DNA from: Truepera sp965215315
Lineage (GTDB): Bacteria; Deinococcota; Deinococci; Deinococcales; Trueperaceae
Length of the DNA: 64,000 bases
Assembly (NCBI GenBank): GCA_965215315.1
Contig: CBDCDB010000008.1
Coordinates: 2,852,001 to 2,916,000, forward strand
Reading direction: 5' to 3'
How positions within the stretch are numbered: the first letter of the stretch is position 1; the number at the start of each line of letters is the position of its first letter. A program made the translations under genes and the position numbers. This document shows positions 33,198 to 40,479 of this stretch, one piece after another. The notes under the pieces were generated by a model, which was given only the letters and a program-made list of their open reading frames with translations, had not been told where the DNA came from and did not search any database.

Positions 33198-34019
33198 GTG
33201 AAGCTTGCCTGTAACGATTCGCTCCCGCTCCGGTTGCTGCTAGACCGAAACCGCGTAACGCTCGAGTTTCTCAAAGTCGGGCGTTTGGACAGTTTGGAAG
33301 AAGATGTGGACGCCGCCGCTAAGTATCGCCCTGCTCTCATTCACATAGGTTTCGGCATCGGCGACACCGTTGCCACTTACGACGAATTTGATTGGAACGG
33401 GTTTAACGAGATTTTACGGCGTTCGGGTTCGCCGCATATCGCCATGCACCTAGAGGCGTCCACCCATAACTGGCATGGTACGGATTTACGGGTTCAGAGC
33501 CGCGCTGAAATTCATGAGCTAACCGAGCAACTTACCGCTTTGTGCAGACTTTTGCGAGATAGGCTCGAGGTTCCGCTACTGCTGGAAAATATGGACTATA
33601 TGGGTACTGAACTCAAACCGGGTTACGGCGTGTTTCGCGTCAGCGTTGAACCCGCTTTAATGTGGCAGTTGGTTGAAGCTGAAAATGTCGGCGTTCTACT
33701 CGATTTGGCACACTTGCGGGTAAGCGCGTATCACCTCGGCCTGGACGTTTACGCCTTTGCACGTTCGTTGCCGCTTTACGCTGTCCGCGAAATTCACGTG
33801 AGCGGCCCCGCGTTCGTTGACGGTTTGGGCTTGCGTGACGACCACCAAGAATTGGCAGAAGAAGATTACGCACTGCTCGAGCGAATTCTATCTCTGACGG
33901 ACGCCCAGATAGTGACGCTCGAGTACCCCAAAGCCCATACCGTTAAAGAATCTTTTGACGGGCAAGTCGAGGCTCTAGAACGTCAACTCGTCAGGCTTCA
34001 GACAATAATCAGCTCTTGA
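33198..34019 (+). CDS. DUF692/MNIO-like TIM-barrel protein
   Basis: A 273-residue protein that follows the DUF692 (multinuclear non-heme iron oxidase; MbnB/TglH) pattern. His/Asp in ALIHIGFGIGD, IAMHLEASTHNWHG, VPLLLENMDYMG, VGVLLDLAHLRVSAYHLGLDVY, VREIHVSGP, LRDDHQELAEEDY and IVTLEYPKA supply the candidate His, Glu and Asp ligands. Characterised members modify Cys of ribosomal peptides, usually with a partner protein and a short precursor. No such precursor lies next to it, so its role is open. The start is GTG without a good ribosome site. Confidence 0.7.
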   Translation: MKLACNDSLPLRLLLDRNRVTLEFLKVGRLDSLEEDVDAAAKYRPALIHIGFGIGDTVATYDEFDWNGFNEILRRSGSPHIAMHLEASTHNWHGTDLRVQSRAEIHELTEQLTALCRLLRDRLEVPLLLENMDYMGTELKPGYGVFRVSVEPALMWQLVEAENVGVLLDLAHLRVSAYHLGLDVYAFARSLPLYAVREIHVSGPAFVDGLGLRDDHQELAEEDYALLERILSLTDAQIVTLEYPKAHTVKESFDGQVEALERQLVRLQTIISS

Positions 34020-34077
34020 AGACCCGTTGAAACGCTACTACCCAGCATCCTGAGTTCAGGGTGCTGAGTGGTTTAAC

Positions 34078-34854
34078 CTAAGCGTTGATTTGACGCGCCC
34101 TATCAGCGTAAAAAAGGCGTTGCACGGGTTTGAGTAGTGACAGGCTGAAAACCAGCGCGACTGCGCCCGCCGTCAACGCGACCGAAGGTGCTGCGCTGCG
34201 TGCGACCACGATACCCACAGCTGCCCAGATGAAGACCCCGCCGTAAACCGGGTCGCTCCAGCGGAAACGCGTGACGAGTCCGATGGGTGCGGCAACGCCC
34301 AGCATCACGACGCCCCAGGCCGCGTAGGAGAGACCGAAACCATTCCAGTTGTTGACCGCCAAAACTCCGGCAGCGTTAACGATGGTGGCGACCGTCAACC
34401 AGCCAGCGTAGAGGCTGAAGGGAATGCGGAGGGTGCGCTCGGGGCCGTAAACCCGCGTCTTACCGATTTCTAGCGTGCGGTGCATTACGAGAGCCGTAAC
34501 CAGCATTCCGACAATCACCACCAGCGAGAGCGTAAAGAGCAGGTTGTTAAAGCTGACAATCCAGGCCGCGTTGAGCAGAGCGCTGGCGACAAGCCAGGGG
34601 CGCGTTTTGGCCAACCGCGGATTGTCACGTTGGGCCGGAAGCGCCTGATAGACGGCAAACGCCAAGAGGCCCAGATAAATCGGTGCCCAAATCACGAAGG
34701 CGTAGTCTGCCGGAACGATAGAAACCTCGCTGAAGTAACGGCCTGAAACCGCGCCGGTATCTGAGCTTCCTCCAACGGAGTCCAGCAGAAATGGGCCGAG
34801 TACGCCGATAAAGGTTACGGCGAGGGTGAGGCTTTGCTTGGCTCTTTTGTTTAT
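34078..34854 (-). CDS. TspO/MBR-like tryptophan-rich membrane protein, apparently ATA start
   Basis: A ~258-residue integral membrane protein. Coding character extends upstream of the first ordinary start (GTG at 34695) to an ATA at 34854, read as (M)NKRAKQSLTLAVTFIGVLG, which supplies the first helix plus the loop VSIVPADYAFVIWAPIYLG typical of long TspO-like proteins. A GGGAG ribosome site lies eight bases before the ATA, so the original start was probably ATG. Several membrane helices are predicted. It lies 96 bases downstream of a TetR gene on the same strand. Confidence 0.75.
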   Translation of the reverse strand: MNKRAKQSLTLAVTFIGVLGPFLLDSVGGSSDTGAVSGRYFSEVSIVPADYAFVIWAPIYLGLLAFAVYQALPAQRDNPRLAKTRPWLVASALLNAAWIVSFNNLLFTLSLVVIVGMLVTALVMHRTLEIGKTRVYGPERTLRIPFSLYAGWLTVATIVNAAGVLAVNNWNGFGLSYAAWGVVMLGVAAPIGLVTRFRWSDPVYGGVFIWAAVGIVVARSAAPSVALTAGAVALVFSLSLLKPVQRLFYADRARQINA

Positions 34855-34950
34855 GGTCTGGTCTCCCTTTCGTCCTTCGTTTGAGTTCCGGCTTAAAACT
34901 GCTAAAAGGTAGGTTCTAAGTAAAAAAATAAGCCGTGTCGGTAGCTTCGT

Positions 34951-35526
34951 CTAGGGGCTGAGTCCGTGAACGAGCAGCTCAACAATCTGCTCAGCTAACT
35001 GTCGGTTCTGCCTCCCCTCTAACGTACCGAGTTCAGAGATGAGCCCTAAAAACGCCCAGCTGCTAAACTCGGTGTCGTGCGGGCGGAACTCACCCTCGGC
35101 GACGCCTTTGTCAAAAATGACCTGAACCTTGCCGTAAAGTTCGCCGAGAAATTTCTGACCGACGAGGTGCCGGTGCGTTTCAGGCATAAAGCGCAGCGCG
35201 TCGCGGAGAATACGGCTGGTCTGCACGTCGGCTTGCAGCAAGAAAAAGGCAACAGCCCCCAACTGAGTCTGAGCTGAACCGTTGGCGCTGATCGCCCGTT
35301 GCAGCCCGCTGGCGTCGCGCGCGATGTTGCGTTCAGCAAGGATCAGCATCAGTTCCTCCTTTCCTTTAGGAAAATGGTGATAAAGGCTCGCCTTGCGTAC
35401 CCCGACGGCTTTGGCGACCGCGTCCATCGACATACCCAAGTAGCCATATTCATGGAGCAGGGTGTCGGCTGCTTTGAGGGCGTTTTCCCTCGTATCTTGT
35501 GCGTCCTGCTTTTTGGGTCGAGGCAT
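34951..35526 (-). CDS. TetR/AcrR-family transcriptional regulator
   Basis: A 191-residue repressor. Helix-turn-helix: MSMDAVAKAVGVRKASLYHHFPKGKEELM; the C-terminal domain resembles TetR_C of the YxaF/LmrA group. It probably represses itself and the tspO-like gene; an operator-like palindrome overlaps its leader. Confidence 0.92.
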   Translation of the reverse strand: MPRPKKQDAQDTRENALKAADTLLHEYGYLGMSMDAVAKAVGVRKASLYHHFPKGKEELMLILAERNIARDASGLQRAISANGSAQTQLGAVAFFLLQADVQTSRILRDALRFMPETHRHLVGQKFLGELYGKVQVIFDKGVAEGEFRPHDTEFSSWAFLGLISELGTLEGRQNRQLAEQIVELLVHGLSP

Positions 35527-35530
35527 CTTT

Positions 35531-35548
35531 ACCTACTTGTTGGTAGGT
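35531..35548. promoter_or_regulatory. TetR-type operator palindrome
   Basis: ACCTAC-N6-GTAGGT, a perfect inverted repeat starting five bases upstream of the tetR start codon. A half site GGTAGGT recurs at 34908-34914 before the tspO-like gene. Confidence 0.7.
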
Positions 35549-35621
35549 TATTTGTTTCGGTAGATTCGCAGTGTACCCCTGACTACAAAATTGAGCAGTT
35601 CAGCTACTCACTTGTGTGCTT

Positions 35622-35999
35622 CTAGGCTCGAATTGTCTCTACGCCATAATCATCAAAACGCCCGTCCCGTGTGACAAGCGTGAGGTTTTCAAGCTGAGCC
35701 TAAGCAATCAACAGTCTGTCAAAAGGGTCGGCGTGGTACTGCGGCAGTGCTTCTACGGCTAAGGCATGTTCAGCACTGATTGAGAGTGGCGTAAAGCGGT
35801 AGCGTTTGAGGCCATTTTGATAGTCACCCCGCAACTCGAGCTTTTTGAGGCTCCGTTTAATGGCGATTTCCCAAGCCGTAACCGCGCTGACAAACACTTC
35901 ACTCCGACCGTCAGCTATTGCGCCGCGGGCTCTTTGTGAGAGTGTCGGATTCTTGTCAAACACCCAGATTAGGGCGTGGGTATCAAGAGAGAGGTTCAT
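35622..35999 (-). pseudogene. vapC: VapC-type PIN toxin with in-frame amber stop
   Basis: A 125-codon PIN-domain ribonuclease frame: LDTHALIWVF (first Asp), SAVTAWEIAIKRS (Glu), HADPFDRLLIA (Asp), then TAG at 35700-35702, then AQLENLTLVTRDGRFDDYGV with the fourth acidic residue. CAG to TAG (LLIAQAQ) is the simple explanation. The 99-residue truncated product lacks the last strand and acidic residue, so RNase activity is probably lost. It overlaps the antitoxin gene by 17 bp. Confidence 0.87.
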
Positions 36000-36240
36000 C
36001 GAATTCGCCGGTAAAGGCGTCCATCAGTTCCGGGGGCAACTCGCCAAAGTCGTCGGCTGTTTTTATATCACCTTCCCAGATACGCACGTTCATATCGCGG
36101 GGGCCAGTGTCACGCTCGTAGGGGATGAGCTTGACCATCGGTTTACCGTGTTTACTGATGACTACCTCTTCCCCCGCCAGGGCTTTTTCAATCAGCTTTG
36201 ATAGGTGAGCTTTGGCCTCGGCTACATTTGTAGTTCGCAT
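35983..36240 (-). CDS. vapB: VapB/Phd-type antitoxin
   Basis: An 85-residue Phd/YefM-family antitoxin: MRTTNVAEAKAHLSKLIEKALAGEEVVISKHGKPMVKLIP is the DNA-binding half; the acidic C-terminal half (DDFGELPPELMDAF) would wrap the toxin. I choose the ATG with GAGGT upstream over one three codons earlier. It is still intact although its toxin is broken. Confidence 0.9.
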   Translation of the reverse strand: MRTTNVAEAKAHLSKLIEKALAGEEVVISKHGKPMVKLIPYERDTGPRDMNVRIWEGDIKTADDFGELPPELMDAFTGEFDEPLS

Positions 36241-36269
36241 CTTCAGCACCTCGCTCTACTATCTTAGCG

Positions 36270-36602
36270 CTAGCGCACATCCCCATCACCGTAAAGTGTC
36301 CCGCGTGCTTGCCTCGAGGCCAATTTCTCCAGATTTGCCGCCGCCACCTCGTCCAAACTCAAATCCAGCTCGGTACAGATTTGCGCCAAATACCAGAGCA
36401 CATCCCCGAGTTCGCCTTTGAGTGCCTCGCGCTCAGCGTCCCCAATCACGCCACCCTTGTCTCGAAAGATTTTTTTGATTTTGCCCGCGACTTCGCCCGC
36501 CTCGTTCGCCAAACCCAAAGTTGGATAGACAATCGGATGGTCGGTGTGAATCAGGCTCCAGGTACTTCTCGAAGCCTTCTGGTAGGTGTCTAAGTCGCTC
36601 AT
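36270..36602 (-). CDS. MazG-like nucleotide pyrophosphohydrolase
   Basis: A 110-residue single MazG-like domain. ANEAGEVAGKIKKIFRD and ELGDVLWYLAQICTELDLSLDEVAAANLEKL give the EEx(12)ExxD metal motif. It cleaves NTPs or dNTPs to monophosphates for pool cleaning. Its start overlaps the pcm stop by four bases. Confidence 0.92.
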   Translation of the reverse strand: MSDLDTYQKASRSTWSLIHTDHPIVYPTLGLANEAGEVAGKIKKIFRDKGGVIGDAEREALKGELGDVLWYLAQICTELDLSLDEVAAANLEKLASRQARGTLYGDGDVR

Positions 36603-37453
36603 AGCTTTACTTTACGCGCTTCTAAAACCGTTAAGCTGCCTCGTTTCTTAATATGTAATTGTTGCGTCCCTAACGCCACCTTAGCGCCTTTGGGATAAAC
36701 GATAACGTTTAGTTCATCAGTTTTGGCTCCTTGCCAGGTTGCTCCCCAGCGGCGCGTAGTCTCTTCGCTGTACCGCGCCGCTTCGCTGCGAAAGAGCACC
36801 ATATCTAAGCTGCCTAAACCGACGCCTTTCAAACAGCCATCTCTAGGCTCGAGGCTGACCAGCACACATTGGTGAGATTCAATCCCTAGATGCAGTGGAA
36901 TCACGATTTTACCGCCGGGCGCAAGTTGCTCTGTCCACGCTGGAGGGACATCCGGCAGTCCGACCGTGGCGACGATGCGGTCATACGGTGCGCCGGACGG
37001 ATACCCAAGTGCGCCATCACCGCAAACGACTTCAACTCTTTCAAACCCGGTAGTGGCGAGCTGCTTACGCGCCTTCTCAACGAGAAAGTCTTCTACATCG
37101 ACCGTGACGACGTGCCCGCTTTCGCCTGCAAGACAGGCCAAAAGTGCTGCGTTGTAGCCGCTACCTGCGCCAATCTCTAAAACCCTCATTCCGGGTTTTA
37201 CGTCAAACCCTTCTAACATCATGGCGACGGCGCTAGGTTGAGAAACAGTCGAACAGGTTTCCGGCGTGGTGTCGGGGTCAACAATGGCTCCTTCCGTGCC
37301 ACGGTACGCATCTTCAGGGTTTCGCCAAGGGATAAAGAGATGACGCGGCACGCTTCTGAGCGCGTCTTCTACTGCAGAACTCTTGATGTACCCTTCGGCC
37401 TTGAGTTCGTCAACCAGTGCGTTTCTGAGCGCCGTCGTCTCTAAGTTGTTCAT
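36599..37453 (-). CDS. pcm: Protein-L-isoaspartate O-methyltransferase family protein
   Basis: A 284-residue protein. Residues 1-210 form a PIMT fold: VPRHLFIPWRNPEDAYRG, SQPSAVAMML (AdoMet/substrate loop), VLEIGAGSGYNAALLACLAG and LAPGGKIVIPL. The extra ~75 C-terminal residues make it longer than the usual ~210-residue PIMT. It repairs isoaspartyl damage, or may be a PIMT-like RiPP enzyme; no precursor gene is visible. Confidence 0.87.
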   Translation of the reverse strand: MNNLETTALRNALVDELKAEGYIKSSAVEDALRSVPRHLFIPWRNPEDAYRGTEGAIVDPDTTPETCSTVSQPSAVAMMLEGFDVKPGMRVLEIGAGSGYNAALLACLAGESGHVVTVDVEDFLVEKARKQLATTGFERVEVVCGDGALGYPSGAPYDRIVATVGLPDVPPAWTEQLAPGGKIVIPLHLGIESHQCVLVSLEPRDGCLKGVGLGSLDMVLFRSEAARYSEETTRRWGATWQGAKTDELNVIVYPKGAKVALGTQQLHIKKRGSLTVLEARKVKL

Positions 37454-37518
37454 ACGAGATGGTAGCGTAAGCCCTGAAACAAAGGCCGTCAGGAGGCTTA
37501 CGTGAGGAAAAACCCGGC

Positions 37519-38628
37519 GTGAAACTAGACCGTATCGAACTGCGTGAGGTTACAGCTCGCCTTAAATTCCGCTTTGAAACGAGTTTCGGTGTCGAGCAGG
37601 ATTTGCGTAAGGTATTGGTAACGCTTCATACAGGAGGCGTAGAAGGTTACGGCGAGGCGACGAGCGGCATCTTTCCCGGTTACTCGTATGAGACGAACGA
37701 AACGGTCTGGGACACCCTAAAGCACCACATCATCCCGCACGTTTTAGGGCGAGATTTTGCTACGCCCGCGCAACTATTAGAAAAACTTTCGCCGGTTCGC
37801 GGGCACAATATGGCGGTGGGAGCGCTCGAGACCGCTTTCTGGGACGCGTCCGCGAAAACTGCCGGGGTGCCGCTCTGGGTCATGCTGGGTGGGTCACGGA
37901 CTGAACATCCGGTCGGGGCGTCTTTGGGGATTCAGGACAGCACCGAAAAAACTGTAGAAACCGCGCTCAAACACGCTGACGAAGGCTACAAACGCCTCAA
38001 GTTCAAAATCAAACCGGGTTGGGACGTGGTGCCGCTCCGGGCTGTGCGAGACGCTTTACCGGATATGCCTTTGACCGTAGACGCGAACAGTGCTTACAGC
38101 TTGACGGACGCCCGCGTCTTTCAGCAACTTGATGAGCTGGGCCTCGAGTACATCGAACAACCTTTAGCCCACGACGATTTAGTTGACCACGCACAGCTAC
38201 AAAACCTTTTAGCAACGCCGCTCTGTCTGGACGAATCCATCCACTCACCCGAAGACGCCCGTAAAGGACTGCAACTCGGGTCGGGACGCGTCATCAATAT
38301 CAAGATCGGGCGGGTACGTGGGCATCTGTTAGCAAGGCGCACCCACGACGTGGCGGTGTCGTTCGGTGCGCCCGTGTGGTGCGGGGGGATGCTCGAGTTC
38401 GGCATTGGCCGCGCCCACAACCTGCACCTAAGTTCGCTGCCCGGTTTTACGCTCCCCGGCGATACGGCGAGCGCGTCGCGTTACTGGGACGAAGACATCG
38501 TTGAACCTGTGCTGGACGCCGTAAACGGGATGCAGCGGATTCCGGATGGCCCCGGCCTAGGGGTCACGCTCCGGCAAGATTTGATCGACAAGCTGACCCT
38601 GCGGCGTGAAGTGTTTTCGGCAAGCTAG
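37519..38628 (+). CDS. menC: o-Succinylbenzoate synthase / N-acylamino acid racemase family
   Basis: The 369-residue enolase-superfamily enzyme has the K-x-K motif in YKRLKFKIKPGWD, metal ligands in LTVDANSAYSL (Asp), LEYIEQPLAHDD (Glu) and LCLDESIHSPED (Asp), and the second Lys in VINIKIGRVRG. Deinococcus/Thermus members are promiscuous for OSB synthesis (menaquinone) and N-acylamino acid racemisation. No other men gene is next to it, so either role is possible. Confidence 0.9.
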   Translation: MKLDRIELREVTARLKFRFETSFGVEQDLRKVLVTLHTGGVEGYGEATSGIFPGYSYETNETVWDTLKHHIIPHVLGRDFATPAQLLEKLSPVRGHNMAVGALETAFWDASAKTAGVPLWVMLGGSRTEHPVGASLGIQDSTEKTVETALKHADEGYKRLKFKIKPGWDVVPLRAVRDALPDMPLTVDANSAYSLTDARVFQQLDELGLEYIEQPLAHDDLVDHAQLQNLLATPLCLDESIHSPEDARKGLQLGSGRVINIKIGRVRGHLLARRTHDVAVSFGAPVWCGGMLEFGIGRAHNLHLSSLPGFTLPGDTASASRYWDEDIVEPVLDAVNGMQRIPDGPGLGVTLRQDLIDKLTLRREVFSAS

Positions 38629-39189
38629 ATGGCCCGAACGCTTATCGTCGTAACGGGGCCGCCCTGCGCCGGGAAAACGACGCTTGCGGCGCAGCTTGGG
38701 CGTGACTTGTCACTCCCGGTCATACACCGCGACGTGCTTAAAGAAATTCTGTTCGATACGCTGGGGGTCAAAGACCGGGCTTGGTCGAGAGAGGTCGGCG
38801 GCTCGAGCTATGACCTACTTTTCAGCTTTCTCGAGTCCCTTCTGCAAGCTGGCTGCCCCTGTATCGCCGAAAGCAACTTTGAAATCGGGCGGGCGACTGA
38901 CCGGCTTAAAGGTCTTTGTAAAACTTACGGCTTTACCCCTCTGGAAATTCTCTGTACTGCTGAGATGAAAACATTGCGGGAACGTTATTTGGCACGGTTG
39001 GAGTCCGGTCGGCATCCCGGCCATGTTGACCATCTCAACCTAGACGAAATCAGTGAAAGGTGGGCAAACAATCAGTCCGGCAGCTTAAAGCTTGGTGGTC
39101 AGAATATCCGGGTAGACACCGCCACCTTCGGTAACCCTGAGCGGGCTCTACTGAGGCGAGAGTTGCAAAAATGGCTGCAACCTAGTTGA
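38629..39189 (+). CDS. P-loop kinase, zeta-toxin/AAA_33-like
   Basis: A 186-residue P-loop protein: VVTGPPCAGKTTLAAQLGRDL (Walker A), VIHRDVLKEILFDTLG and LRERYLARLESGRHPGHVDH (Arg lid). It resembles small AAA_33 kinases. The ATG directly follows the menC stop. Substrate unknown; phosphorylation of a small metabolite or antibiotic is typical of the group. Confidence 0.82.
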   Translation: MARTLIVVTGPPCAGKTTLAAQLGRDLSLPVIHRDVLKEILFDTLGVKDRAWSREVGGSSYDLLFSFLESLLQAGCPCIAESNFEIGRATDRLKGLCKTYGFTPLEILCTAEMKTLRERYLARLESGRHPGHVDHLNLDEISERWANNQSGSLKLGGQNIRVDTATFGNPERALLRRELQKWLQPS

Positions 39190-39331
39190 CGCGCCTAAAC
39201 TCTTGCCACTATGGTAGGTGGGTTTAGCTACAGCACCTAAACAGTTAGAGGCTACAGTTATTGTCAGAGAATGTGCGTGTAGGGCGACTCAAGCGAAGGT
39301 GAGGGTGTCCGTTTCCAGATAATACCTATTG

Positions 39332-39358
39332 TAAAAAGAAACCCGCCAAGCGTCGGGC
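39332..39358 (-). terminator. Rho-independent terminator of the PKD-like lipoprotein gene
   Basis: On the minus strand AGCCCG-acgcttgg-CGGGTTTCTTTTT, seven bases beyond the stop codon. Confidence 0.8.
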
Positions 39359-39365
39359 TCGTCTT

Positions 39366-40391
39366 CTATATTACGGGTGGTATACGCTTGGCGGAGAAGG
39401 GAAAACCGCTGTCAAGGTCGCCACTCATGTCTTCGCCGATTACAGTAGCCTTAAAGGTCACAGAAATACCTTCAATCTCATAGCTGAGCTCGAGTTCGGG
39501 GTCATTAAAGGTTCCTGTAACAGCCGCGCTAACACCGTCTGCTTTTAAGGTTCCGGTTACCCCCCTGTTCCTATCTTGGGTAAGCTCGAGCGTTAACGGG
39601 CGGGGCATTCCTCCTGAAGTCGTATACGAACCCGACCATGTTCCTGACACGTCTTTTGGAACCGGTTTTACCTTAACAGTGACAGTAGCCGTGGCGGTTT
39701 GAGCGCCGCTGGTGGCGGTAAGCCGCAACGTGTAGGTGTCAGCAGCGAGAAACGTCACAGCCGTATCTTCAGACGCGTAAGAAGAGAAGTTGACGCTCAT
39801 CGCCTTAGACCCTTCAACCGTCCAGCTATAGACCGTGTCGTCGTCCGGCGTATTTTTCGTCGAGGCGTCTAGCGTAACCGTGGCAGTGCCGTCCATCCCG
39901 AGGGTAACGGGTTCGACCGTAGCGATACTGACCTTGAGTTTTGCTGTCGGTGGTGTATTTATCGGTGGTGGGTCGGTTGGCGGCGGGTCGGTTAGCGGCG
40001 TCACATTCGCTGGGTAGATGATAATTGGCGCAGTTGCTGTCACGCTGGTGTTCCCTAGCCTTGCTGTAAGACTGCCGCTTTGTGTGCTTGTTACGTTCTC
40101 GGGTGGCGTAAACGTCGTCGTCAATCCACCTTTCGGGGCGATGCTCCCCGGTCCTGAATAAAGCCACGTCACGGCCTCACTGCTGTTTTGTACGGTCGCC
40201 GTAAATGTCATCGGTGCGCCCCCGGCGTTGACCAAAGCCGGAGTCAGCGTCAGGGTAGACGCGGGTACAGAGGGTAGATCGGCGCTTTGCAACCCGCACG
40301 CGGCGGTGAACACCAGCATAAAAATCGGAAGAAGACACGTAGATATATAGAAATTATCACACCTACTGAGCGCGAAGCTCGCAGCTATCAT
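39366..40391 (-). CDS. Lipoprotein with PKD/Ig-like repeats; N-terminus rearranged by MITE
   Basis: A 341-residue envelope protein. Lipobox MLVFTAAC is followed by Pro-rich linker and Ig/PKD-like modules (VYSWTVEGSKAMSVNFSSYASEDTAVTF and DTYTLRLTATSGAQTATATV) and a C-terminal ~90-residue domain (SGTWSGSYTTSGG ... TVIGEDMSGDLDSG) like those of secreted regulatory domains. The ATG and about 15 codons lie inside the MITE A copy; the native start is lost or is the short ATG at 40319, giving an unusually short signal peptide. Confidence 0.78.
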   Translation of the reverse strand: MIAASFALSRCDNFYISTCLLPIFMLVFTAACGLQSADLPSVPASTLTLTPALVNAGGAPMTFTATVQNSSEAVTWLYSGPGSIAPKGGLTTTFTPPENVTSTQSGSLTARLGNTSVTATAPIIIYPANVTPLTDPPPTDPPPINTPPTAKLKVSIATVEPVTLGMDGTATVTLDASTKNTPDDDTVYSWTVEGSKAMSVNFSSYASEDTAVTFLAADTYTLRLTATSGAQTATATVTVKVKPVPKDVSGTWSGSYTTSGGMPRPLTLELTQDRNRGVTGTLKADGVSAAVTGTFNDPELELSYEIEGISVTFKATVIGEDMSGDLDSGFPFSAKRIPPVI

Positions 40392-40479
40392 CTCTTAGAG
40401 GTGCGTGCTAGTGTACAAAGTCCTCCGCAGGAACGACAATCATTGTCCTAGAGCGTTTCAAACCAGCTGATACCTGCTA
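40348..40479. mobile_element. MITE copy A (TA-targeting, ~132 bp)
   Basis: Flanked by TA on both sides (40346-40347, 40480-40481). Terminal inverted repeats TAGAAATTATCA / TAGCAGGTATCA-type. The body shares CTACTGAGCGCGAA, CTATCATCTCTTAGAGGTGCGTGCTAG and CAAACCAG-TGATACCTGCTA with copies B and C. It has no ORF, and TA flanks suggest mobilisation by an IS630-type transposase. Confidence 0.8.
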
